Source: an uncultured Prevotella sp.
GTDB taxonomy: Bacteria; Bacteroidota; Bacteroidia; Bacteroidales; Bacteroidaceae
Assembly: GCA_900545525.1 (NCBI GenBank)
Contig: UQZX01000025.1
Span: 1 to 39,640 of the forward strand
Direction of reading: 5' to 3'
DNA: 39,640 nt
Shown: positions 17,082-25,302 of the stretch, one piece after another
Position numbering within the stretch: the stretch's first letter is position 1
Layout: every line of letters starts with the position of its first letter
Translations under genes and position numbers: made by a program
Notes under the pieces: model-generated
The model's database searches: none
The model's input: only the letters and a program-made list of their open reading frames with translations
Told to the model about the DNA's origin: nothing

Positions 17082-17300
17082 TTATTTGTATCTAAATACT
17101 ATTCTGCCTTTTGTCAAATCGTAAGGACTCATTTCTACTTTTACTTTGTCACCCGGCAGAATCTTTATATAGTGCATCCTCATCTTGCCTGATATATGCG
17201 CTATAATCTGTACTCCATTCTCAAGTTCTACCCGGAACATCGCATTTGAAAGCGACTCTACGATCGTGCCATCTTGCTCTATAGCGGACTGTTTTGCCAT
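17082..17300 (-). CDS. infA: Translation initiation factor IF-1
   Basis: A 72-residue IF-1, the single OB-fold protein that occupies the 30S A site during initiation. It shows MAKQSAIEQDGTIVESLSNAMF, then VELENGVQIIAHISGKMRM and the C-terminal VEMSPYDLTKGRIVFRYK, all diagnostic. The length matches the family exactly. It starts 2 nt after the map stop codon, so translational coupling is likely, and it precedes rpmJ. Confidence 0.98.
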   Translation of the reverse strand: MAKQSAIEQDGTIVESLSNAMFRVELENGVQIIAHISGKMRMHYIKILPGDKVKVEMSPYDLTKGRIVFRYK

Positions 17301-17302
17301 AA

Positions 17303-18103
17303 TTAATTTCTTGTTTGTTCTAAATGTTCTATTTCTTCAAATGAGGAAAGTATTTCCGACTTGCCCCTGCGTATTGCAATGGTATGTTCAAAATGGGCGG
17401 CAGGCTTTCCGTCTGCAGTTTTTATCGTCCATCTGTCTGGCATCATGTATATCTTTCTGTCACCCATGGTTATCATAGGCTCTATGGCAATACACATTCC
17501 AGCCTTGAGCATTATACCGTTTCCACGACGTCCATAATTCGGAACCTTAGGCTCCTCATGCATGGACTGCCCTATACCATGACCGGTAAGTTCTCTAACC
17601 ACACCATAGCCTTCACTCTCGCAATATTCTTGTATGGAACTGCCTATATCACCAAGGTGTTTTCCTGCCGTAGCGTTCTCTATCCCCTTATAAAGGGATT
17701 TCTTTGTTGTTGTCAACAAATTCATCGTATCAGGAGCAACTTCGCCAACACAAAATGTATAACAAGAGTCGCCGTTAAACCCTTCAAGCAATGCACCGCA
17801 ATCAACGGAAATAATATCACCGTCCTTCAATATTGTCTTGTCATCTGGAATGCCATGGACAACTACATCATTTACAGACGTACATATACTTGCCGGAAAT
17901 GGCTCTCCAAATGGATTGGGATAATTCTTGAACGTTGGAACAGCTCCATTGTCTCGAATATATTCTTCCGCAATTTTATCCAAATGAAGAGTCGTTACAC
18001 CTGGTCTTATATGCTTGGCTACTTCTACTAATGTCTTACTCACCAGTTGATTTGCCTTACGCATCAAATCAATTTCATCCTCTGTTTTCAGAAATATCTT
18101 CAT
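17303..18103 (-). CDS. map: Type I methionine aminopeptidase
   Basis: A 266-residue cytosolic enzyme that removes the initiator Met from nascent proteins. All five dinuclear metal ligands of the pita-bread fold are present: D101, D112, H175, E208 and E239. The conserved H83 sits in VVHGIP. There is no N-terminal zinc-finger extension, so it is the short type Ia form. It lies between secY (12 nt) and infA (2 nt); adk, which often sits here in other phyla, is absent. Confidence 0.98.
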   Translation of the reverse strand: MKIFLKTEDEIDLMRKANQLVSKTLVEVAKHIRPGVTTLHLDKIAEEYIRDNGAVPTFKNYPNPFGEPFPASICTSVNDVVVHGIPDDKTILKDGDIISVDCGALLEGFNGDSCYTFCVGEVAPDTMNLLTTTKKSLYKGIENATAGKHLGDIGSSIQEYCESEGYGVVRELTGHGIGQSMHEEPKVPNYGRRGNGIMLKAGMCIAIEPMITMGDRKIYMMPDRWTIKTADGKPAAHFEHTIAIRRGKSEILSSFEEIEHLEQTRN

Positions 18104-18115
18104 CTACAAAGAATA

Positions 18116-19459
18116 CTAATATGCAGAAACTCCACCCTTATTTCCACGAACACGGCCCGAATTTAAAAGACCGTCATAATGACGCATCAGCAAATGACTC
18201 TCTATCTGTTGGAGCGTATCAATAACAACACCGACAAGAATCAAGAGGGATGTGCCTCCGAAGAATTGGGAGAATGCCTCCTGAACATTAAGCAGGCTGG
18301 CAAGAGAAGGCATAATAGCAATGAAAGCAATGAACAATGAACCGGGACCGGTAATACGGGACATGACTGTATCTATATAATCAGCCGTATCCTTACCGGG
18401 TTTGATACCAGGTATAAAACCATTGTTACGCTTCATATCCTCTGCCATTTGGGTAGGATTAAGAGTTATGGCTGTATAAAAATAGGTAAATGCTATTATC
18501 AAGAAAGCAAATATAAAATTATACAAGAAACTTCTATGATCCATTAATGAACGGAGAAACTCGCCATTTGCATTGCCAGAATACTGCACAATAGTCAGAG
18601 GTATAAACATCAGAGCCTGTGCAAAAATGATAGGCATCACATTTGCTGCAAACAACTTCAACGGTACATACTGACGCGCACCGCCATACTGTTTGTTACC
18701 TACAATGCGCTTCGCATATTGTACAGGAATCTTACGAGTACCCTGCACCAAAAGTATTGCTGCACATACTACTGCATAAAGTATGAGGATCTCAACAATA
18801 AACATAACCAAACCACCACCTGTAATAGCAGTGAATCTGGAAGTTATCTCCTGAATGAAAGCCTGTGGCAAACGGGCAATGATACCTATCATAATAATGA
18901 TTGAAATACCATTTCCTATTCCCTTGTCAGTAATACGCTCGCCTAACCAAAGAACAAACATACTACCTGCCGCCAAGATGATTGTGGCAAGAAACATGAA
19001 CGCAGACCAGTCTATGCCTGACGCCAATGCTCCATATGCCTGCATCTTGAGATTCATCAGGTATGAGGGTGCCTGAAACAATAGAATTGCAACAGTCAAA
19101 ACCCTCGTATACCAATTTATCTTCTTACGGCCGCTTTCGCCCTCACGCTGCATCTTCTGGAAATAAGGTACAGCAACGGCAAGAAGTTGCATGACAATAG
19201 AAGCTGAGATGTAAGGCATGATTCCCAATGCAAAGATAGAAGCATTGGAAAATGCACCACCGGAGAACATGTCTAACAACGACATAAGACCGCCGCTAGT
19301 CTGTGACTGTAGTTTTTCCAACATGGCAGGATTGATACCCGGAAGTACCACAAACGAGCCAAAACGATAGATTGCTACAAACAAGATGGTGATAAGGATA
19401 CGCGTACGCAAGTCCTCAATTCGCCAACAATTCTTCAGTGTCTCAATAAACTTTTTCAT
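18116..19459 (-). CDS. secY: Preprotein translocase subunit SecY
   Basis: A 447-residue inner-membrane channel subunit of the Sec translocon, with the expected ten hydrophobic helices. The start MKKFIETLKNCWRIEDLRTR is typical. The plug/TM2 region follows FVVLPGINPAML, and the cytosolic loop around TRKIPVQYAKRIVG contacts SecA or the ribosome. It is tightly coupled to rplO (4 nt upstream) and followed by map. No partner secE or secG is in the window. Confidence 0.98.
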   Translation of the reverse strand: MKKFIETLKNCWRIEDLRTRILITILFVAIYRFGSFVVLPGINPAMLEKLQSQTSGGLMSLLDMFSGGAFSNASIFALGIMPYISASIVMQLLAVAVPYFQKMQREGESGRKKINWYTRVLTVAILLFQAPSYLMNLKMQAYGALASGIDWSAFMFLATIILAAGSMFVLWLGERITDKGIGNGISIIIMIGIIARLPQAFIQEITSRFTAITGGGLVMFIVEILILYAVVCAAILLVQGTRKIPVQYAKRIVGNKQYGGARQYVPLKLFAANVMPIIFAQALMFIPLTIVQYSGNANGEFLRSLMDHRSFLYNFIFAFLIIAFTYFYTAITLNPTQMAEDMKRNNGFIPGIKPGKDTADYIDTVMSRITGPGSLFIAFIAIMPSLASLLNVQEAFSQFFGGTSLLILVGVVIDTLQQIESHLLMRHYDGLLNSGRVRGNKGGVSAY

Positions 19460-19463
19460 TTAC

Positions 19464-19910
19464 TTAGATTATAGTTGTGTTACCGCCAACTGCCTTTATT
19501 GCCTCTTCAGCAGTCTTAGAGAAAGCATTTGCTTCTACATCAAGCTTTACAGTAAGCTCACCCGTACCCAATATCTTAACAAGCTCCTTACCATTAGTAA
19601 GGCCTGCTTCCTTAAGTTCTTGAATACCAATTTTAGTAAGGTTTCTTGCTTCTGCAAGTTTCTGCAATGTGGAAATATTTACTGCAAAGTACTCTTTATG
19701 ATTGATATTCTTGAAACCAGACTTCGGGACACGACGCTGCAACGGCATCTGACCACCCTCAAATCCAATTTTCCTCTTATAACCAGAACGTGCCTTTGCA
19801 CCTTTATGACCACGCGTAGAAGTTCCACCCAATCCTGATCCTGAACCACGACCGATACGACGGCATGAATGTGTAGATCCTTCAGCTGGCTTTAAATTAT
19901 TTAGTTTCAT
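19464..19910 (-). CDS. rplO: 50S ribosomal protein L15
   Basis: A 148-residue L15, a late-assembly large-subunit protein with a long extended N-terminus. The Gly/Arg-rich arm (GRGSGSGLGGTSTRGHKGAKA, about residues 19-40) and the following GFEGGQMPLQRRVPKSGF are diagnostic. The globular part (from about residue 60) matches the L18e/L15 fold. It follows rpmD by 30 nt and ends 4 nt before secY, the usual spc order. Confidence 0.98.
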   Translation of the reverse strand: MKLNNLKPAEGSTHSCRRIGRGSGSGLGGTSTRGHKGAKARSGYKRKIGFEGGQMPLQRRVPKSGFKNINHKEYFAVNISTLQKLAEARNLTKIGIQELKEAGLTNGKELVKILGTGELTVKLDVEANAFSKTAEEAIKAVGGNTTII

Positions 19911-19940
19911 AAATCGATTCTATTAAAATGTGATGATTAA

Positions 19941-20117
19941 TTATTCAACAACAGTTACCAAATGATGAACCTTCCTTATCATACCACGAACACTAGGATT
20001 ATCCTCAAGCTCTACAACCTGAGAGATCTTACGCAGACCTAATGTTGTAAGTGTACGCTTCTGATCAATGGGAGCACCTATCTTACTTTTAATCTGCTTG
20101 ATTTTTATTGTTGCCAT
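19941..20117 (-). CDS. rpmD: 50S ribosomal protein L30
   Basis: A 58-residue L30 starting MATIKIKQIKSKIGAPIDQK and ending MIRKVHHLVTVVE. The ferredoxin-like L30 fold is supported by the TLGLRKISQVVELEDNPSVRGM block. The length is typical for bacterial L30. It lies 12 nt after rpsE and 30 nt before rplO, exactly where L30 belongs. Confidence 0.97.
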   Translation of the reverse strand: MATIKIKQIKSKIGAPIDQKRTLTTLGLRKISQVVELEDNPSVRGMIRKVHHLVTVVE

Positions 20118-20129
20118 TTTATTATCTCC

Positions 20130-20642
20130 TTATCCTCTAAATACTTTATCCATACTGATACCACGAGCCTTTGCCACTGTATATGCATCCCGCATCTGAC
20201 TCAGAGCTTCAATAGTAGCCTTTACAAGGTTGTGAGGGTTAGAAGAACCTTTTGACTTAGCCAAAACGTCTTTTACGCCTACGCTCTCAAGTACAGCACG
20301 CATAGCACCACCGGCAACAAGTCCGGTACCGGGAGCCGCCGGACGCAAGAAAACTTTAGCACCACCAAATGAAGCTTCTATTTCATGTGGAACTGTTCCC
20401 TTAAGAACAGGAACCTTCACAAGGTTCTTCTTTGCAGACTCAACACCTTTTGAGATAGCAGTAGTAACTTCACCTGCTTTTCCTAATCCCCAGCCGATAA
20501 CGCCATTACCGTCACCAACAACGACGATGGCAGCAAAAGTGAAGGTTCGACCACCTTTTGTTACTTTTGTAACACGGTTAATAGCAACCAGTCTGTCTTT
20601 TAATTCAACGTCACTATTTATTTTAACTTTATTCATTGCCAT
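20130..20642 (-). CDS. rpsE: 30S ribosomal protein S5
   Basis: A 170-residue S5, important for decoding accuracy at the mRNA entry site. The N-terminal double-stranded RNA-binding fold holds RLVAINRVTKVTKGGRTFTF and VVVGDGNGVIGWGLGKAGEV. The C-terminal domain starts near the KVFLRPAAPGTGLVAGGAMR block. The loop near VTKVTKGGR is where spectinomycin-resistance changes occur in other bacteria; nothing unusual is seen there. It lies 6 nt after rplR and 12 nt before rpmD. Confidence 0.98.
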   Translation of the reverse strand: MAMNKVKINSDVELKDRLVAINRVTKVTKGGRTFTFAAIVVVGDGNGVIGWGLGKAGEVTTAISKGVESAKKNLVKVPVLKGTVPHEIEASFGGAKVFLRPAAPGTGLVAGGAMRAVLESVGVKDVLAKSKGSSNPHNLVKATIEALSQMRDAYTVAKARGISMDKVFRG

Positions 20643-20648
20643 AATCGT

Positions 20649-20993
20649 TTAAAATTTAAGTCCACCTTTACGTGCTGCATCAGCAAGTTCCTTAACTCGA
20701 CCATGATACAGATAACCGTTACGGTCAAATACTACCTGAGAGATGCCTGCTTCCAAAGCTTTCTTCGCAATAAGCTCACCAACCTTAGCAGCCTGTTCAA
20801 CTTTAGGCATAGTCTCCATTCCCAAAGAAGAAGCTGAAGTCAAGGTTGTACCTGTCAAGTCATTTATGATCTGAACATAAATCTGCTTGTTGCTACGGAA
20901 TACGCTCATACGCGGACGCTCAGATGTTCCGTTTACGCTTTTACGTATTCTGAATTTTATCTTAATTCGTCTTTCTACTTTTTTTGTTGTCAT
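20649..20993 (-). CDS. rplR: 50S ribosomal protein L18
   Basis: A 114-residue L18, one of the three proteins that bind 5S rRNA. The basic N-terminus (KKVERRIKIKFRIRKSV) and the GTSERPRMSVFRSNKQIYVQII strand pair are diagnostic, as is the C-terminal YHGRVKELADAARKGGLKF. The length is normal. It lies 18 nt after rplF and 6 nt before rpsE, in standard spc order. Confidence 0.98.
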   Translation of the reverse strand: MTTKKVERRIKIKFRIRKSVNGTSERPRMSVFRSNKQIYVQIINDLTGTTLTSASSLGMETMPKVEQAAKVGELIAKKALEAGISQVVFDRNGYLYHGRVKELADAARKGGLKF

Positions 20994-21011
20994 AATCGTA
21001 AATTATTAAAG

Positions 21012-21578
21012 TTATTTAGCTGATGCTGACTTACCAGACTTTCTGCGAATAACCTCACCCTTGAACAATATACCTTTTCCTTTGTAAGGTTCAGGCTTAC
21101 GGAAAGAACGAATTTTTGCACATATAAGACCTAACAATTGCTTGTCGCAAGACTCCAATATGATAACAGGATTTTGATTTCTTTCTGACTTTGTCTCAAC
21201 CTTAACCTCTGACGGCAACTGGATGAAAATGGGATGAGTATAACCCAAAGAAAACTCTATAAGATTTCCCTGATTAGACACACGGTAACCAACGCCGACA
21301 AGTTCAAGTATTTTCTGGTATCCTTCACTTACACCAACAACCATGTTGTTTACAAGCGAACGGTAAAGACCATGAAATGCCTGCTTCTGCTTACAGTTAA
21401 CAGGGCTGTTCTCGTCTATTTCGAAAACGACATGACCGTCTTCAATCTTCATTATAATAGAAGAATCTATCTTCTGTGAAAGCTCACCCTTCGGACCTTT
21501 TACAGTTACGACACCACCGTTTTGTGAAACAGTTACACCTGCAGGAATGCTAATTGGTAATTTTCCTATTCTTGACAT
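21012..21578 (-). CDS. rplF: 50S ribosomal protein L6
   Basis: A 188-residue L6 near the factor-binding site of the large subunit. Two homologous domains are visible: MSRIGKLPISIPAGVTV with VTVKGPKGELS in the first, and the second holding the C-terminal signature EPYKGKGILFKGEVIRRKSGKSA. The length is slightly above the usual ~178 because of a short insertion. It lies 16 nt after rpsH and 18 nt before rplR. Confidence 0.98.
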   Translation of the reverse strand: MSRIGKLPISIPAGVTVSQNGGVVTVKGPKGELSQKIDSSIIMKIEDGHVVFEIDENSPVNCKQKQAFHGLYRSLVNNMVVGVSEGYQKILELVGVGYRVSNQGNLIEFSLGYTHPIFIQLPSEVKVETKSERNQNPVIILESCDKQLLGLICAKIRSFRKPEPYKGKGILFKGEVIRRKSGKSASAK

Positions 21579-21594
21579 ATTCTAAATCCTCCAA

Positions 21595-21990
21595 TTAATA
21601 TACATAACAAAGAACCTCACCGCCAATCTTCAGATCTGCAGCCTCTTTGTTCGTCATTACACCCCTGGATGTAGATATAATAGCTATACCTAATCCGTTA
21701 ATTACTCTCGGCATGTCCTTATAACCTGTGTACTTACGCAAACCAGGTGTAGACACTCTCTTCAAGCACTTAATTGCGCTTGTCTTTGTTTGAAGATCAT
21801 ACTTCAAAGCAACTTTGATTGTACCCTGAGGTCCATCCTCTATAAACTTATAATTAAGGATGTAACCTTTCTCGAAGAGGATTTTTGTAATCTCTTTCTT
21901 CAAGTTTGAAGCCGGTACTTCTACAACACGGTGATGAGCCATGATTGCATTTCTCAACCTCGTCAGATAATCTGCTATTGGATCTGTCAT
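21595..21990 (-). CDS. rpsH: 30S ribosomal protein S8
   Basis: A 131-residue S8, a primary 16S rRNA binder (helix 21). It starts MTDPIADYLTRLRNAIMAHH, and the C-terminal domain has the conserved STSRGVMTNKEAADLKIGGEVLC run near residues 107-129. S8 is the classical spc-operon repressor in E. coli. Here the gene is preceded by an unusually long 110-nt gap with a strong hairpin (22050-22096), a plausible place for feedback control. Confidence 0.98.
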   Translation of the reverse strand: MTDPIADYLTRLRNAIMAHHRVVEVPASNLKKEITKILFEKGYILNYKFIEDGPQGTIKVALKYDLQTKTSAIKCLKRVSTPGLRKYTGYKDMPRVINGLGIAIISTSRGVMTNKEAADLKIGGEVLCYVY

Positions 21991-22011
21991 AAAATATAAA
22001 TGTTTAATTAA

Positions 22012-22096
22012 TCGGGACTACCCCGACAATATTAAAATATTCTGATATAGATCAGTGATGACTGACAAGCCCTAAAGCTATCATTCATCACTCATC
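22012..22096 (-). promoter_or_regulatory. Structured rpsN-rpsH intergenic leader
   Basis: GATCAGTGATGA (22050-22061) and TCATCACTCATC (22085-22096) pair at 11 of 12 positions. A second stem TCGGG/CCCGA lies at 22012-22016 and 22022-22026. Together they fill most of a 110-nt gap between rpsN and rpsH. An S8-responsive element or an RNA processing site is possible; neither is shown. Confidence 0.5.
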
Positions 22097-22100
22097 TGTC

Positions 22101-22403
22101 TTACCAACTGGCTTTCTTTACTCCAGGTATCAGTCCCGCCGAAGCCATTTCACGGAACTGAATACGTGAAATGCCAAACTGACGTATATACCCTTTGGGA
22201 CGACCAGTTACCTTGCAACGATTATGCAGACGTATAGGATTTGCATTTTTAGGAATAGCCTGAAGTTTACGTGCGGCCTCATAAGCCTCTGCAGGATCCT
22301 CAGCCGTTGCTATAACCTTTTTCAATGCTGCGCGCTTTTCTGCATAACGTGCAACAAGTTTCGCACGCTTAACTTCGCGAGCTTTCATTGATTCTTTTGC
22401 CAT
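22101..22403 (-). CDS. rpsN: 30S ribosomal protein S14, zinc-free form
   Basis: A 100-residue S14 of the 30S head. It is the long C-minus form: the CxxC...CxxC zinc ribbon of the short form is absent, and only one Cys (in HNRCKVTGRPKGYIRQF) remains. The C-terminal GISRIQFREMASAGLIPGVKKASW is diagnostic. It lies 5 nt after rplE. The next gene, rpsH, is 110 nt away, the longest gap in the spc part. Confidence 0.98.
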   Translation of the reverse strand: MAKESMKAREVKRAKLVARYAEKRAALKKVIATAEDPAEAYEAARKLQAIPKNANPIRLHNRCKVTGRPKGYIRQFGISRIQFREMASAGLIPGVKKASW

Positions 22404-22408
22404 ATCTC

Positions 22409-22963
22409 TTAATCGTTTTTAACATTCTTAAAAGGAAGACCAAATGCCTTGAGCAAAGCATAACCCTCTTCATCTGTATTGGCAGACGTAACGAAAGTTA
22501 TGTTCATACCCTGAATACGATCTATTGAATCGATATTAATTTCAGGGAAGATGATCTGTTCCTGAATACCAAGTGTATAATTTCCACGACCATCAAACTT
22601 GCTCTCAATACCTTTGAAGTCACGGATACGGGGCAAAGCTACGCGAACCAACTTTTCCAAGAATTCATACATACGCTCACGACGCAATGTAACCATTACA
22701 CCGATAGGCATCTTCTTACGAAGTTTAAAGTTTGCGATATCCTTCTTTGAATACGTTGCAACTGCTTTCTGACCAGTGATTGCAGATATCTCGTTTATCG
22801 CTACATCGATAATCTTCTTATCCTGTGTAGCATCACCCAAACCCTGATTTACAACAATCTTCTTCAATACAGGTATCTGCATCTTTGAAGAATAGTTAAA
22901 TTGCTTCTGCAATGCAGGAGCTATGCTCTCCGCATATTGTTTCTTTAACTGTGCCGTATTCAT
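22409..22963 (-). CDS. rplE: 50S ribosomal protein L5
   Basis: A 184-residue L5, which binds 5S rRNA and touches the P-site tRNA. Diagnostic blocks are KMQIPVLKKIVVNQGLGDA, GQKAVATYSKKDIANFKLR and the late GRGNYTLGIQEQIIFPEI. The length is normal. Its start codon overlaps the rplX stop by one base (TAATG), so translation is probably coupled. It is followed by rpsN after 5 nt. Confidence 0.98.
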   Translation of the reverse strand: MNTAQLKKQYAESIAPALQKQFNYSSKMQIPVLKKIVVNQGLGDATQDKKIIDVAINEISAITGQKAVATYSKKDIANFKLRKKMPIGVMVTLRRERMYEFLEKLVRVALPRIRDFKGIESKFDGRGNYTLGIQEQIIFPEINIDSIDRIQGMNITFVTSANTDEEGYALLKAFGLPFKNVKND

Positions 22964-23280
22964 TATTTAATCTCCTCTCCTGACTTTTTAGCAATGCGAA
23001 CAACATTCTTGCCCTCTTTCTTTATAGAGACGCGAGTAGCCTTGCCACTCTTGGGATCGATAAGGCTAAGATTTGAAATATGTATCGGAGCTTCCTGCTT
23101 TATGATGCCTCCCTGAGGATTCTTTGCAGAAGGTTTTGTGTTCTTTGAGACCATGTTTACGCCCTCAACGATAGCACGCTGCTTTTCTACCAAGACCTTG
23201 AGCACCTTACCTTTTTTGCCCTTATCCTCACCGGCAAGAACAATAACGGTATCGTTTTTCCTTATATGTAACTTACTCAT
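22963..23280 (-). CDS. rplX: 50S ribosomal protein L24
   Basis: A 105-residue L24, an assembly initiator at the tunnel exit. The N-terminal KOW motif is clear: HIRKNDTVIVLAGEDKGKKGKVLKV (about residues 5-29). Further conserved parts are VEGVNMVSKNTKPS and the ISNLSLIDPKSGKATRV strand. It lies 20 nt after rplN and overlaps rplE by one base. Confidence 0.98.
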   Translation of the reverse strand: MSKLHIRKNDTVIVLAGEDKGKKGKVLKVLVEKQRAIVEGVNMVSKNTKPSAKNPQGGIIKQEAPIHISNLSLIDPKSGKATRVSIKKEGKNVVRIAKKSGEEIK

Positions 23281-23300
23281 TACTCTTTACTTTTACTAAA

Positions 23301-23666
23301 TTAAAGAACTTCAGGTGCCAAAGAAACGACTTTCATGTTAACCGCACGAAGCTCACGCGCAACCGGACCAAAAATACGGCTGCCGCGAAGTTCACCTGCA
23401 TTGTTCAACAGTACACAAGCATTATCGTCAAAACGGATATAAGAACCATCTGCACGACGAATTTCTTTCTTTGTGCGAACAATCAAAGCCTTAGATACTG
23501 CACCCTTTTTCAAATCACTTGACGGGATAACGTTCTTGACAGCAACGACAATAACGTCACCAACACTTGCATAACGACGGCGGGTTCCACCCAATACACG
23601 AATACAAAGAGCTTCACGTGCACCGCTGTTATCACAGACTGTAAGTCTTGATTCTGCTTGTATCAT
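23301..23666 (-). CDS. rplN: 50S ribosomal protein L14
   Basis: A 121-residue L14 at the subunit interface, forming bridges with 16S rRNA. It starts MIQAESRLTVCDNSGAREAL, with KGAVSKALIVRTKKEIRR in the middle and the C-terminal RGSRIFGPVARELRAVNM, all standard. The length is one residue below the family mode. It starts 2 nt after the rpsQ stop. Confidence 0.98.
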   Translation of the reverse strand: MIQAESRLTVCDNSGAREALCIRVLGGTRRRYASVGDVIVVAVKNVIPSSDLKKGAVSKALIVRTKKEIRRADGSYIRFDDNACVLLNNAGELRGSRIFGPVARELRAVNMKVVSLAPEVL

Positions 23667-23668
23667 AA

Positions 23669-23926
23669 TTACTTAGCTTTTTCAATTATTTGAACTAATC
23701 TCCATCTCTTTGTCTTGCTCAAAGGACGAGTTTCCATAATGAGCACTGTATCACCTACATTAGCCTCATTATTTTCATCATGTGCATGGTATTTCTTTGT
23801 CTTCTGAACAAACTTACCATATATCGGGTGCATCTCCTTGAACTTAGCTGCAATAACAATGGTTTTATCCATTTTGTTGCTTATAACGACACCCTGTCTT
23901 GTTTTTCTTAAATTTCTTGTTTCCAT
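23669..23926 (-). CDS. rpsQ: 30S ribosomal protein S17
   Basis: An 85-residue S17, an OB-fold primary binder of 16S rRNA. The block METRNLRKTRQGVVISNKMD and the later VLIMETRPLSKTKRWRLVQI are diagnostic. The frame opens three codons earlier (ATG at 23935). I chose the inner ATG because the family in this phylum starts METRNLRK; the longer start would leave only 2 nt after rpmC, which is also common in this operon. It starts 11 nt after the rpmC stop and ends 2 nt before rplN. Confidence 0.96.
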   Translation of the reverse strand: METRNLRKTRQGVVISNKMDKTIVIAAKFKEMHPIYGKFVQKTKKYHAHDENNEANVGDTVLIMETRPLSKTKRWRLVQIIEKAK

Positions 23927-23937
23927 CTGGACCATTG

Positions 23938-24132
23938 TTATTTATTAAGTTCTCTCTGATGAAGTTCTGTTTTCATACGTGCGATATCACGACGAGCGGC
24001 CTTAATCTGAGATGGATTCTCCAGCGGTGTGATTGCATGATTCAATTTCATCTGATCATATTTTGCAATCTCTGCTTCCAGTCTTTCAACCAAGTCTTTG
24101 GTCTCCAGTTCTCTTACTTCTTTAATCTTCAT
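23938..24132 (-). CDS. rpmC: 50S ribosomal protein L29
   Basis: A 64-residue L29, an antiparallel helical hairpin near the tunnel exit that helps dock SRP and trigger factor. It starts MKIKEVRELETKDLVERLEA and has the conserved second helix NPSQIKAARRDIARMKTELHQ. The length is typical. It lies 2 nt after rplP, with rpsQ directly behind it. Confidence 0.97.
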   Translation of the reverse strand: MKIKEVRELETKDLVERLEAEIAKYDQMKLNHAITPLENPSQIKAARRDIARMKTELHQRELNK

Positions 24133-24134
24133 AA

Positions 24135-24563
24135 TTAAGCGTTTTTATCGTAATCACGTCTAACAATAAATTTAGTTTTAACAGGCAGTTTCTGAGCTGC
24201 GAGGCGCAGAGCCTCCTTAGCTATGTCAAAAGAAACACCTTCTACTTCAAAGAGAACACGTCCCGGAGTTACAGGAGCCACCCATCCGGCGGGATCTCCC
24301 TTACCCTTACCCATGCGGACATCTGCAGGCTTACGTGTTATGGGTTTATCCGGGAATATACGTATCCAAACCTGACCCTCACGTTGCATATAACGGTTGA
24401 CAGCGATACGAGCCGCTTCAATCTGGCGGCTATCCAACCACTTTGCCTCAAGCGTCTTGATGCCGAATGATCCGAAAGCCAGCTGTGTTCCTCTATGAGC
24501 GTTGCCCTTGTTGCCACGCCCGTCTTGAGGTCTTCTATATTTTACTCTTTTTGGCTGTAACAT
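24135..24563 (-). CDS. rplP: 50S ribosomal protein L16
   Basis: A 142-residue L16, which shapes the A-site tRNA path of the large subunit. It starts MLQPKRVKYRRPQDGRGNKG, with QIEAARIAVNRYMQREGQVW and the Gly/Lys loop ADVRMGKGKGDPAGWVAPV, all diagnostic. The length is normal. It lies 14 nt after rpsC and 2 nt before rpmC. Confidence 0.98.
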   Translation of the reverse strand: MLQPKRVKYRRPQDGRGNKGNAHRGTQLAFGSFGIKTLEAKWLDSRQIEAARIAVNRYMQREGQVWIRIFPDKPITRKPADVRMGKGKGDPAGWVAPVTPGRVLFEVEGVSFDIAKEALRLAAQKLPVKTKFIVRRDYDKNA

Positions 24564-24577
24564 GATAGTTCCTAACT

Positions 24578-25297
24578 TTAACGGTTATTGTTTCTCTTGC
24601 GATTAACTCTCGGTTTTCCATTTGAACGTCCACCCTGCTTCTCCTGTGTGAAGTTAGGTGCGAGGTCGCGTTTGCCATAAACCTCACCACGACAAATCCA
24701 AACCTTTATACCCAGCAGACCAACCTTTGTAAGTGCCTCTGCCTGGCAGTAATCAATGTCTGCGCGGAATGTATGGAGCGGAGTACGTCCTTCCTTATAC
24801 ATTTCCTTACGTGCCATCTCAGCACCATTCAGACGACCAGTAATCTGAACCTTAACTCCTTCGGCACCAGCACGCATCGTATTTGCCACAGCCATCTTAA
24901 TTGCACGACGGTAAGCTATCTTACCCTCAACCTGACGTGCAATATTATTAGCAACAATAGACGCATCGAGTTCAGGCTTCTTTACCTCGAAAATATTGAT
25001 TTGAATCTCCTTGTCATAGAGCTTCTTCAATTCTTCCTTCAACTTGTCAACATCTTGACCACCTTTACCAATGACGAGACCCGGACGAGCCGTGCAAATA
25101 GTAATGGTAACGAGTTTCAGTGTACGCTCAATGACGATACGAGATACATTAGCCTTTGCCAAGCGCTCGTTAAGATACTTACGGATTTTCATGTCCTCAA
25201 CGAGGTTATCTCCAAAGTTCTTGCCACCGAACCAATTTGAATCCCAGCCTCTTACAATTCCGAGACGATTGCTTATCGGATTAACTTTCTGTCCCAT
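24578..25297 (-). CDS. rpsC: 30S ribosomal protein S3
   Basis: A 239-residue S3, at the mRNA entry channel and contributing helicase activity. It starts MGQKVNPISNRLGIVRGWDS. The KH type 2 domain carries ARPGLVIGKGGQDVDKL with the GKGG loop at residues 77-80. The C-terminal domain holds GRLNGAEMARKEMYKEGRTP. The tail after about residue 215 is Lys/Arg/Asn-rich. It lies 5 nt after rplV. Confidence 0.98.
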   Translation of the reverse strand: MGQKVNPISNRLGIVRGWDSNWFGGKNFGDNLVEDMKIRKYLNERLAKANVSRIVIERTLKLVTITICTARPGLVIGKGGQDVDKLKEELKKLYDKEIQINIFEVKKPELDASIVANNIARQVEGKIAYRRAIKMAVANTMRAGAEGVKVQITGRLNGAEMARKEMYKEGRTPLHTFRADIDYCQAEALTKVGLLGIKVWICRGEVYGKRDLAPNFTQEKQGGRSNGKPRVNRKRNNNR

Positions 25298-25302
25298 TCT
25301 AC

